From NCBI GenBank assembly GCA_900074885.1, contig FJUW01000015.1, positions 601,906-665,905 on the forward strand: a stretch of DNA of 64,000 nt, read 5' to 3'. Below the pieces are notes generated by a model. That model worked only from the letters and a program-made list of their open reading frames with translations. It searched no databases and was not told the DNA's origin. Shown piece after piece: positions 54,802 to 64,000 of the stretch (position 1 is the first letter of the stretch; each line of letters starts with the position of its first letter). The position numbers were made by a program, and so were the translations under genes. Source of the stretch: Rhynchosporium graminicola. Its lineage: Eukaryota > Ascomycota > Leotiomycetes > Helotiales > Ploettnerulaceae.

Positions 54802-55350
54802 AATATGAAATGTGACATGCCTTTGCCTCCAAGAGGTTGTATCGTCTCTCCCACCAGCACTGAACGAAATCAAGAACTGTATCACACCTCTTCGTACTTG
54901 GTATGGAAACAAGTATACGGGAATTTTAAATCACACATTCAAATAGCAGCGCTTGTTGAGTGCATTTCATCATTCGATTCCGTGTACGTCCTTTGCAGTT
55001 ATGTTATCGACTCCAGGTCCAGGTTTATGAAGAGAGTAAGCATCAATGACAGAGCAGATTAGCATTTCTACAGGCAAAGACCAGCCTTGCTTACGGGCGT
55101 CGCTGTCAAGTCCAAAGCGACTCTCAGATCTCGTTATCCTTAAATTAGGACCTATTCTCTTCGCTGCTTACCAACGCTAAAGATTAAATCTCCTAAAGTT
55201 TGCTATTCGAGCAAGCACGTAGTTGGAGTCACCAAGGATTATGTATGGACCTGCTTGATGAGCTTAGGAGTAGATTCATGGCTAGGTTACCGGTGCAAGT
55301 ATAAGTTTAATCAAAGATTTGAGTCTTGATTTGAGTCTTGGAGTTTGAAG

Positions 55351-55565
55351 TAGGCGGTGGCTTTGGGGGGGGGNGGTGTGGGTTGTGAGGTGTAGGGTTT
55401 GGTGGAGGGGGAAGGGTAAGTGTGTTTGGAGATGTTGTGTTTGTTGATGTTTATGATAGACGAAGCGGCTGAAGTATGGGAGGGGTTTTTAGTGGTTGTC
55501 GGGTTGGGTGCTTGATGATGTTTGAATTTCTGATATAAGGGGAGGAATGGGGGGGGGGCGAGGAG
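55351..55565. repeat. G-rich tract with an ambiguous base
   Basis: Plus strand has G9 followed by N at 55374, then repeated GG/GGG groups (GGTGTGGGTTGTGAGGTGTA and onward) and another G9 near 55550. Long homopolymers make base calls here unreliable; the tract could form G-quadruplexes. Confidence 0.7.
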
Positions 55566-55810
55566 GAGGAGGTTTGTGACAAGAAATTAAGGTATTCGAA
55601 CTGGGGTTAATTGGTGGATAATTGCTTCACAAGTAGTGTTGCTGCGAATCCCCATGTCATGTTCTTCTTTGTGTGGGTGATAGATCATCTCTAGAAAGAG
55701 GTTTTGGGATTGCTACAGGATAGGATTTGGAATCGAGATTGGTCTCTAACCATACATTGACTTCTTATTTCAATAAGTGGCTCAAATATCCTACTTTACG
55801 TGCTCTGAGA

Positions 55811-58389
55811 CTACTTCTTTCCCTCCTCCAGACTCTCAGTCTTCTTATCCCCGACCTCCAGTTCCGGATTCGCATTATCAACTTTCATACTCTCCACGTC
55901 CACCTTCCGCCCTACCTCCACCGTCTTCAAATTCGTCCAACCCAATCCCCACGCAGCGAAGAACGCCACGCCCGCGGTCCCAGCAGCTAAATAAAATACT
56001 TGATTCAGCGCCTCATTGTACGCCTTCACGACACCATGCACCTGCTCCTTCTCCACCACGCTTACAAAGGCCGACGCTCCAACACTAAACACGACCTCTG
56101 GACTCACGTCTGGTGCATACTTCCCCAACGTCGGTTTCAAACCATTACTAAAGATAGTTTGCGCGAACGAGATGGATAGAGCCCCGCCGAGGATCTGGAT
56201 GAACATCAGGAAGGAAGTACCGATGGGCAAATTTGAGGCGGGGAGAGCAACGGAGAGGGCGGTCAGCGGTTGTTGGATGGTTAGGCCGCGCGAGAAGCCA
56301 GAGAGGAGCTGGTAGATTATCCAGGGGGCGGGCGAGGATGTGGGGGAGAGGGTGGAGAGGAGACCAGAGGAGAGGGAAGTCAGTGCTGTTCCGAGGATGG
56401 CGAAGGGTGTGTAGTAGCCTGTGCGTGTGGCTGGAAGGGTTAGGAGGGTTGGTGCGCATGGGGGAGGAGATGAGGAGGGATGGAATTGAGAAGGAGGAGG
56501 GAGACGGAGAGAAGCTTACTCAAAACTCCAGTGACTATCGACCCGATAATCTGGCTCTCAACAGAAGGTAAGTAATATACTCCTCCCATAGTCGGACTAG
56601 CATCTTTTACCACCTGAAACCAGAGCGGCAAATAGTAAGTCACGACCATCAGACTACCTTGGCTCTATGCGCAATGTTGAGTCAGCGTGTGCCTGCTCAC
56701 ACATGTTTTAGACGTCTCGAGAAGTTCTTAAAGGTTGGGGAGAAAGAAAGAACTGGGCTTCTCTAACACGAACCAACATCATTGTGACTGCCGCACAAAC
56801 CACAACCCTATTCATGAGCAAATAAAATGGAATCATAGCTTCATCTCCTCTCTTCAATTCCCAAGTGAGAAACACTCCCAGCAGCATGGCGGATCCACAT
56901 AGTAGCCCCATCACAATGCCAGAATTCCAGGCATAAGATACACCACCCCACTGAATAGCGAGGAGGAGCGTGACACAGGCTGGTGCGAAGAGGAGGAAAC
57001 CGGGAACGTCGAGACGGGAAAGCGTTTGGAGGAGGGTGAGAACGGGGGCGTTGCTGGACGTTTGCTTGAGAAGGATAGCCGCGTTGGGGATGTGGATGAA
57101 TGCGAGGAGGGTGGCTGTTGTAGCTCCGATCTATGAGGAGTGCTTTTAGCATTCGATTACTTCTGAGAAACTTTTGTAAGAGGGAGCCTTGGTGGAGACT
57201 CTTCTCTCCTGAAAGTTTGAGAAATACTTTGAAGGTTTAATCTACCGGTAGATTGATCCTACTCGATGCATCAGCATGGACGAATTCAAATCTGAATGAT
57301 CAGAGGGAATTTTCAGATCAGGTGTTAGATGAAACTTGTACAATAGATCAACGAACAAAAAGATTACATACCAGAAACACCACCGCCAAGACGCATGTTG
57401 TGAGAGCAAACCTCCAATGACAGGACCGAGCACAAGACCAAGTGAAGCCACCCCCATCATGAAACCCAAATAAACTAATTTCAATGATGATATATAAGCA
57501 AAGTTGCGATTTCCTTTGGGAAAAGTCAAACAGGTAACTTACGAGGTCTTTTCTCAACCGGAGCAGAAGACGCGAGGATAGTCAACATTCCGACTACCAG
57601 ACCTGATGCTCCGATCCCAGATATAGTGCGGCCAATGATGAATAGATCTGAGGATCTGGAGAGAGCGCAGATTAAGGATCCAATTTCGAAGAGCAGGACG
57701 CCAAGGAGGAAAAGTGTCTGTAAAGTGAGAAAGTGTCAGTATGTGGGTGAAGTTGATGGATATGAGGAGATTTTGTTAGAGCTGGAAAGAATGGTGGTGT
57801 GGTTTACTTTGGATGTGTAGTATTGGGACAGCTTTCCTGAGAGTGGTTGAAGAGTAGCTCTATGAGCTGTAGGTTAGCACAATCTTGTATTCTGGTAGCT
57901 CACAGGGTTGAGCATTAGGATGTGCGATGACCGTGGTAGTCACTTACGAGGAGAGTAAGTAGGAAATTCCGTACCATCCAATATCCTTGATCGAGTCAAA
58001 ATCGTTCGAGATGCTAGGGATTACCTATCTGGAATTAGTATGGAGTCTTGATTTGACGTACACGTATCGATGGCCAAAGATGTGGACACATGGATGGATG
58101 ATTTACGTACTGTAACGACGATTGTCATGTCGAGCATAACGAGAAACATCACGGCAGTGACCCCGAAAAGAACGAGGTATAGTCGTGCGCCAGTGATATA
58201 CTCCAGGGCCTTGTCGTCTGGGGTCGAAGATCCGACTTGCGGTTCAGATATCCCGTTGGACAATGGAAATGTAAGTCGGGTACCTGTCGCGTTACTCTTT
58301 GCGTACCTTGATATCGCATCGTCGTTCCTGGAAACAACCTCTCTCTCAAGAGTATTCACAGGTGAAGATTGCCCCAATAAAGTGGCCAT
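55811..58389 (-). CDS. MFS drug/toxin exporter (DHA-type, probable 14-TMS)
   Basis: Plasma-membrane proton antiporter of the DHA family; substrate unknown. Nine exons on the minus strand: 58389-58111, 58024-57948, 57859-57808, 57717-57543, 57474-57372, 57258-57246, 57130-56768, 56664-56520, 56430-55811; 608 residues. Start MATLLGQSSPVN precedes a 60-residue cytosolic N-terminus. Signature blocks: LVMLDMTIVVT (helix 1), SISNDFDSIKDIGWYGISYL, GKLSQYYTSK, FEIGSLICALSRSSDLFIIG, GRTISGIGASGL, LGLVLGPVIGGLLSQHASWR, WINLPIG (needs the 13-nt exon), YYLPLWFQVVKDASPTMGGV, SQIIGSIVTGVL. The motif C-like LGLVLGPVIGG supports antiport. The C-terminus is charged and cytosolic. Junction 7/8 (donor GTTAGA) is the least certain. 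No biosynthetic cluster genes are adjacent. Confidence 0.85.
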
Positions 58390-60062
58390 GGTGGTGATGA
58401 AGTGAGAAAACGGATGAATGGGTATGAGAAGCAGAGGTGAGACTCTATGAAGAACCAACATCCGCTAGCGTCTTGTTTATATACATACAAGCAAGTCTTC
58501 AACCTTGTTACAATGCAAGAGATCCTGGAATCCCATCCCCAACGGAGTAAGCTTGAGTCCATACTGCACTTGGCTCTGTCAATTACATTTCAACTACAGA
58601 CCATAGTTTCGGGAATTGAGCCAATCATTTGAGTACTTGAAATGGTCTTGCGGGTTCTGATAACGGGTGTCAGCGCTGGCAATGTCAAGTGATTCGAACG
58701 GGACGTTCAATTTACCTGCACCAGTCGGTCGATCCTAACCCGATAGGGAATACGAAGAAATTAGAAAGTAATATCCATGCTGACATCTTGTCGAACTTCT
58801 TGGACCCGCCGCTGCTGGACTTCCTCCTTCAACTCCCAATCGACTTGGAAGCATCATTAGCTCATGTCTTGTCGCACTAAACTACTGACGAATCCTTCAT
58901 CGAACCGATAATGAGCAAGATAAGAGGAGAAACCCGAATGATCCATGTGACCAAACGAGCGAGTCTCTTTGTCTACGTGAAGCAGAATAGCGGAACTGAA
59001 GTTTGAGACGGTCGGTGACCGTTCGAGGATGACTCAGCGCGACATGGAGCATTGTCTGAATAAGGAATACGACTATCTTCGTATTCTGCTTTGGGTTTAC
59101 GAGCAGATTTTTATTTAAAATACGTAATGCTTCGCATCAGAATGCACTGTCGCCGAGCCGACAATGTATTGGAACTGTTGCCTATCCATGCGTGACGCCG
59201 TTTTTCGATTTCAAGCACCGCCCATCTTTTGTATGATTTGTTGTGCATATGTCAGCTTTCCTCTTTTTTTACTGCTCCCCTGGCGGTGTTTGTCAATATG
59301 ATATAAAAGTACTCAGGCATTGAGATAACTCATCTCGAAGTTGTGAGATACCTCTAGACAGGAATTCAGGAGAAAACTGTACTCGTGGCACTCATAGGGC
59401 CATGGCCAATGCCTAGAGAGACTCGAAATCCTCATTGTCTTTTCCTCCAAGCAAGTATAACAGAGCCACGCTAGTAAGGCGGAAGAAAATCATGGCAGCA
59501 TAGCCTACCAGGCAATTCCAGACGCGCGGTCTAGCCAGATCGTATCATTCGGGGCTGGGAATTCATTCAGTTGTGTTGCGGTTCTACTCATCGAAGACTT
59601 GCAGGCTTTCATATAGCTAAATGAATTGGTCTCACCGCTATCCGCTACACGTGCTTGTAGACCGTTCGTTATAACTTAATTCCGCCTTGCTTATTGGACT
59701 ATTTTTTGATCCCCAGCTCCATCTGTGCAATTGGAGTGAATTGTCACAGAAGTTAATAGTTAGCCTTCTTCGTATAAGACTAAAGTCCTCGTATGTGACG
59801 GTCTTCTATCTGGACTTTCTATGTGCATACCTTCAACTTGCACTAGTAACATCAGGCTTGAGATCTTCGTAGGTTGAAAGTTGGACAGTAACATCTCAAT
59901 GATAGGCTATAGGTATGTGATCCCTTCATTTGTGAACATTGTTTGTTGTCCTACGCTCCGATTCGACCAAATCTTCAAGAAATATCCTCCTCTAAAGTCG
60001 AGGGTAGTAAAAATCATAGGACTTATTTCTCGATCGTAATCGCCAGAATCTCAGACCTCCTT
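58390..60062. other. Intergenic region, no gene recognised
   Basis: Upstream region of the MFS gene and beyond. A TATA-like ATATAAAAG is at about 59301. Frames such as 58447-58632 and 59687-59872 lack motifs. Nothing else seen. Confidence 0.4.
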
Positions 60063-60730
60063 TTAGTCAGAGGCAATACGACTAAAGCTAATGTTTGCCC
60101 GTTTGAATAGCTTCTTAACAGTTGCAATATAGAAGGAAACGATCAAGCCGCGTTGTTCCACAACTCTAGCAGGACACTCCAAGAGTATCCTTTCATCTAA
60201 AAGATACGGGACACCATAAGTGCGGTACATGAGATAGCCATCCAACACCAACGCCACCTTCTGCACTACCTCAAATCCGCGTGACACCGTCTCCAACACA
60301 ATCCCAATATCCTCCACTTCGAAGTACCGACCGTCAATGGCAACGTGTCTTTAACATATTGGCTCTTCTTGCCATTGGTGTCAACAATTTGTCAGGGTCG
60401 CTTTCGAAGATGTTGAGTTCTGACAGTTCAAAATAAATATGAAAGATGTCCCGCTTGAGATCTCCGTACAGCGAAATCGGCCGGCTGGGTTTCATTAAAC
60501 TGTGCATAATTGGGCGGAAGCAGAGTGTAAAAAATAGATAGAAATGCTGCGCGAGACTCCTTGTTGGTTATAAGGAGTGCTCTACTAGGTATGGGATCTT
60601 GAGGGAGGAGATGCGGTCTCTGCGAGACACGGACGGCATGATCCCAAATTTGCACGCGCAGCTCAATCGGAAGGGAAGGGAAACCATGAAAAGTTCTGGC
60701 GGCGTTCGAGTTATGCGATGGTGTTGGCAT
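60063..60730 (-). pseudogene. 2EXR-domain gene, apparently frameshifted
   Basis: ATG at 60730 opens MPTPSHNSNAARTFHGFPSL and PIELRVQIWDHAVRV, a clear 2EXR start, then SRALLITNKESRAAFLSIFY and LLPPNYAQFNET. After that the frame runs to a stop, but the +1 frame continues the family sequence RPISLYGDLKRDIFHIYFEL and SELNIFESDPDKLLTPMARR, and a third frame continues VAIDGRYFEVEDIGIVLETV to FKRANISFSRIASD with the stop at 60063. No plausible GT-AG introns bridge the shifts near 60480-60495 and 60330-60350, so two indels are the simplest reading. The block order (ELRxxIW, CRESR-like, PISLYG, hydrophobic C-terminal half) parallels the intact 2EXR gene at 38161-39053. Confidence 0.55.
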
Positions 60731-61935
60731 TCTGCGAGTGGGTAATCGAGATCGATTCCAAATAGTAGTCGATAGATTTGGAAAGGTGCGAATTTAAACT
60801 CTGGCAATACAGAGGACGGAATAACGATGGCAGAAATTTTATTATGGTGAATGTCAAGTAGGCTAACTATGAATCGGCCAGGCGCTATCGATGCTAAGGG
60901 TTCATGACGAAAACCTCAATGACTATTATTTAGCCGAGAAGCAGCACAGGAATTGTTATTAGATGGGATATTTATTTCATGAAAAGTGCATTCCAGAGTC
61001 CAGCTATCGGAGTTGATAACTTGAAGACTCAAAGACTTACCAGCTCGGGTCCTCGACTATCCATGACGCTCGATGCAAGGCAGATTCGATTCTGCACCGG
61101 CGAAGCGAGATCTTGCTGGGACTGTCCAGGACAAAAAGATATAGGTAAATAGTGATGTGATAGCGTTGAAGTCGCGAGAAAATTACAGGACGTTACCTGA
61201 AGGTTTAGTTCAATGTCCTATAGCATATCGATCACTTACTTCGCCGGAGACGAATTCGCCTAGCCTCGATGTAAAGCCAACTTCCAGACATTTTCGTAGG
61301 CATAGGAGGAGTCCTTGAATCATTTTTGTCGATAGATCACACCGATCCTTATTCTATTTCCTATTCAAACTTACTGATCAAACAAGATCAGCCGAACCCG
61401 AGATCTGTTGGTAGAGTGGCTTGTTAACTAGGGGGTGAAGGCCTTGTAGGCAAGCGATTGGGTTAAGTATGAGAGACTTGAACGAATAGTAGAATAATCA
61501 TCAATCAGAGGCATTGGAGAGAGTGTTTCGAACTGTTCAAATATAGAGTCATCCATGATATTATGGCACCCTTCAATTGCTTAGCTCAGAATTGAGGCTC
61601 TGATATCAGACTTCATGCCTGACTAGCAACATGATTTCGAGGATATAATTATGAAGACAGCAATCCGAGGAAGCTCGGAAGTCTCCTAAACCCAGAGCAT
61701 GAAACACGCGAAACTATCGGGATCAGCCAGAGGCGTCCTCGCCGGCTTCACAAAAGTTATGAGACCAACGCAGCCTTTATTTTACATTGTCTCTAAGGTA
61801 TTGAGTTATGTCATGTTTAGTCCTTTTTTCTTGTCGAGATAAAAGTGAGTCTGCATCGTATCATGGCATGGTGATATGTGTCTTATTCAAATCATTGCTT
61901 CGCTTTTGATATTCTTTACTTATGCTGCTAAACAC
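60731..61935. other. Intergenic region, no gene recognised
   Basis: 1.2 kb of AT-rich sequence with stops in all frames; no open frame above 60 codons beyond shadows. Nothing else seen. Confidence 0.5.
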
Positions 61936-62208
61936 TCAAATAAGGAGGATTCGTTTCGTCTCGGCGATTGCGCCTAGTGGAAGCGCAACGGTTGAACGGC
62001 TAGTTATTGATTCTCGAGAAACCGACTCTCCGTCCATTAAGCTTAAGTCGCTTCCATATTTGGACTCCTGCTCCACATGATCAAGATGCTGCGCTCCGTA
62101 GGCGATAAGTCTAGTAATTCTTCGATAAAGACGATGTTTGACTTGGGAGATGATAAATGCAGTCTGCTGTCGAGTTATGTTGACAACGTAAGTGGGTCGA
62201 CCTTCCAT
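61936..62208 (-). CDS. Small hypothetical protein
   Basis: ATG-initiated frame of 90 codons (MEGRPTYVVNITRQQTAFII to TKRILLI). No recognised domain, signal peptide or membrane segment; the middle is rich in Arg, Ser and Glu. It lies just downstream of a 2EXR-like gene on the same strand, so it could also be transcribed 3' sequence. Weakly supported. Confidence 0.3.
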   Translation of the reverse strand: MEGRPTYVVNITRQQTAFIISQVKHRLYRRITRLIAYGAQHLDHVEQESKYGSDLSLMDGESVSRESITSRSTVALPLGAIAETKRILLI

Positions 62209-62385
62209 GATGTGAGTAAATTTTGAGATGGTTGTGAGATGGAAAAATGGGCGTTGATTTGAACATCCCTGGGTTGATTGAGTGTCAATGTTTGAATATG
62301 TAATCGCCGAGAAACGTGTTTGAGAGGTGGCGCGGAGGAGCTCTTTGCGAGTTCGGAGGGATGGTCTGGCCGACGAAAGGAGGTC

Positions 62386-63492
62386 TTAAGATTCGACACC
62401 CATCATTTCCTCAGCCTCTTTATCCTGCTCGAAAATTAGTGTTCTCCATAAGTGAATATACACAGGTAAGAAGTCGCATACCATCGTTCCATAGTAATGG
62501 CACATCCGTATCACGACTGTTTTCACCCTCTTTACCTTGTCTCCATTCTCATTTTTTGCACGATTAAAGCCCTTCCCGTGCCACTCAACTTGTGCCCAGT
62601 ATAATGGAGGTGGTGCTATCATATCCTCAAATCTCAATAGCTTGTTGTACTCTGGGGTATTAGGCCCGACTAACACTACCTCTTCCAGCTTCAAAAATCC
62701 ATCGAAGATCTCAAACTTCCTGAAAGGATCCTGCATCGTCTGCATCAGGTGAATGGGCCCAACAACCCGGTTCCAGAACCCGCGATGGCTAAACACGGAT
62801 CCTGCGAGTTTGCAAAGATGATTTTTGACTTGCTCGAAATTCGTGCCGAACAAAATGACAAATAATGTGTCCAGAACGGATAAATCTTCATGCATTAGGG
62901 AAATTGGCACGGCAACGCGGCGGATGAACAAGGTATCAATTTCCCAATTGACCCTCAACTTCTTGACATCAACATCTCTACCGGAACCTGAGAAGAATAT
63001 GAATGGCGCGGTGTAGTATCTTCCTACCTCATTGCGGAAATCGCCGTTCACTTGTAGGAGAGGATTAGTCGAAGATGCGATAACGTCGTAGATGTACTCA
63101 TATGGGGAGGTGTCGTTGCTTCCCACTTGTATGATACGTGGGAAATGTGGGATACAATGATGGATGATTTTATTGCGGAGTTCGAGAGGAAGCTTCGAGT
63201 ACAGAGTGAAGGACGTAAGTCTTATCGATGTTGAGGTCTTGTATTTAATCGGGGTGAGAAGATCGTGAGACAATCCTTTTGTTGGGTCGGCCTGACTGAT
63301 TGAAATTGGTCTTGAAGGTGTTTCTGCTATAGCACTGCCCGGGATACTGACGTTCGTTGGCGATGGAGGGGTATCAGATGTGAAGGCGATTGGCTCAATG
63401 AGTGTGGCTATTTTAACCTCCGCCATGTCTGAATGTGAAACCGCAGGTGCCGCGTGGACTTGAGGATCTCCAAATCTGGAAGCAGTAACCAT
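62386..63492 (-). CDS. 2EXR/F-box-like hypothetical protein
   Basis: Single-exon frame of 368 residues from MVTASRFGDPQVHAAPAVSH; the frame is open upstream to 63738 but has no other ATG, so I start here. The first 115 residues are disordered. The 2EXR-like motif is FTLYSKLPLELRNKIIHHCI (about 120), followed by PRIIQVGSND, NPLLQVNGDFRNEVGRYYTA (the family's test for earlier residues of the fold), NWEIDTLFIRRVAVPISLMH, FVILFGTNFEQVKNHLCKLA, and KFEIFDGFLKLEEVVLVGPN, a typical pattern for these proteins. C-terminus charged, ending EMMGVES. No introns, unlike the two other 2EXR genes here. Function unknown. Confidence 0.65.
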   Translation of the reverse strand: MVTASRFGDPQVHAAPAVSHSDMAEVKIATLIEPIAFTSDTPPSPTNVSIPGSAIAETPSRPISISQADPTKGLSHDLLTPIKYKTSTSIRLTSFTLYSKLPLELRNKIIHHCIPHFPRIIQVGSNDTSPYEYIYDVIASSTNPLLQVNGDFRNEVGRYYTAPFIFFSGSGRDVDVKKLRVNWEIDTLFIRRVAVPISLMHEDLSVLDTLFVILFGTNFEQVKNHLCKLAGSVFSHRGFWNRVVGPIHLMQTMQDPFRKFEIFDGFLKLEEVVLVGPNTPEYNKLLRFEDMIAPPPLYWAQVEWHGKGFNRAKNENGDKVKRVKTVVIRMCHYYGTMVCDFLPVYIHLWRTLIFEQDKEAEEMMGVES

Positions 63493-64000
63493 CCTGATAT
63501 AAAAAGATCTACTTCTCTGATATTGATGTGTCTGAGATAATGTTGCCTGATTTTGCTGCAGGAAGCGACTTGCTTTGAAATTGATGCTGAAGTCGTGATG
63601 CCGGAGCCAGTCCGTTGAAAGAAGTGAAAGAGATACCTTAAGGGTACACCTTAAGGGTAATTTGACCGACCCTAAATCAAGCAAAACTTGATTTCTGAGG
63701 CGTGGGCGGAGATGGAAGGAACGAAAGAACGTTCTCAAGAAGGTTAAAAGTTTCCCTAATAAGTAAACAGTGGCAAAGAGCTAAGCGAGCCCCGTTTGTA
63801 ACCTCCTCAGTTCGAATTCACCCAATCAATTCTATCTTTTTAGAATTAAGGTGGAACTTCCGCTGACTAGCTTAAGGGGAGAAGCAATGTCTAACTTCTT
63901 TATCAAGAATTGGAAGCTATCGTACACTTTGAACCGTGATTGCAGCAGTCAGCACCGTTCATCGTCGCATCGAATTGAAATCAATCTGATAGCTCCAAGA
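63493..64000. other. Upstream region at right edge
   Basis: 5' region of the last 2EXR-like gene. A perfect short tandem AAGGGTA(C/A)(A)CCTTAAGGGTAA lies near 63638-63660. No gene recognised before the window ends. Confidence 0.4.

Larger units (their letters stand above)
54475..55810. other. Convergent intergenic region with heptamer repeat and G-rich tract
   Basis: 3' regions of the Hsp12-like and MFS genes. Frames at 54369-54912 are short and in part encode the repeat. Two composition features are listed separately. No gene recognised. Confidence 0.5.

Noticed and set aside
54369..54912. Frames across the heptamer repeat (one encodes repeated HSSQFTV units)
   Set aside because: A 7-bp repeat gives a 7-residue periodic translation in every frame; no gene signal beyond that.
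62386..63738. 450-codon version of the last 2EXR-like protein
   Set aside because: The extra 82 codons start at TTG and contain no ATG before 63492.
1..64000. Secondary-metabolite cluster around the MFS exporter
   Set aside because: No polyketide synthase, NRPS, terpene cyclase, P450 or pathway transcription factor is seen near 55-58 kb.

Overview
This window is nuclear DNA of a filamentous ascomycete (Pezizomycotina). Genes lie singly on both strands and are cut by short GT-AG introns (about 40-160 nt, one of 476 nt) with CTRAC-type branch points. The products are typical of moulds: a hybrid histidine kinase, an NDR kinase, 2EXR proteins, an NUC-2/PHO81 relative and an ankyrin protein with an NLR-like N-terminus. 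A Leotiomycete-like source is my guess and is not shown by the sequence. Gene models were assembled by hand from reading frames and splice signals. One base, 55374, is an N.

Layout. 1-1335 (-): 5' part of EFR3, running off the left edge. 3125-7171 (+): GAF hybrid histidine kinase. 7882-8983 (-): acyl-CoA thioesterase ending in the peroxisomal signal SKL. 9916-11339 (-): aspartic-protease-like pseudogene with five in-frame stops of RIP type. 13124-13804 (-): orphan. 14976-15938 (+): cysteine-rich membrane-anchored surface protein. 16926-19604 (+): POP1. 20201-20710 (-): RPR2-type RNase P subunit. 21113-23052 (+): SUB2. About 23-31 kb has no gene I can defend and is rich in simple repeats. 30991-33604 (+): ketopantoate-reductase-like protein with a long disordered tail. 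35007-36069 (-): Wbp11-family splicing protein. 38161-39053 (-): 2EXR protein. 40137-42301 (-): Dbf2/Sid2 kinase. 44330-48013 (-): PHO81-like SPX-ankyrin-GDPD gene with two stops and a frameshift. 49467-52299 (+): ankyrin gene with two frameshifts and a stop. 53959-54474 (+): Hsp12-like stress protein. 55811-58389 (-): MFS exporter with a 13-nt exon. 60063-60730 (-): broken 2EXR gene. 62386-63492 (-): 2EXR-like protein.

How the genes relate. Several are RNA-processing housekeeping genes: POP1 and RPR2, two subunits of the same RNase P/MRP enzyme, are convergent neighbours; RPR2 shares a short divergent promoter with SUB2; a Wbp11-type splicing factor lies 12 kb further on. Signalling genes (histidine kinase, Dbf2, PHO81-like) and the accessory genes are scattered.

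The strongest unusual signal is decay. Four genes keep clean splice sites but are interrupted by stops or frameshifts, and seven of the eight in-frame stops can be read as CAG/CAA to TAG/TAA. Two of the broken genes stand head to head between 44 and 52 kb. I did not find a clearly novel multi-gene system.
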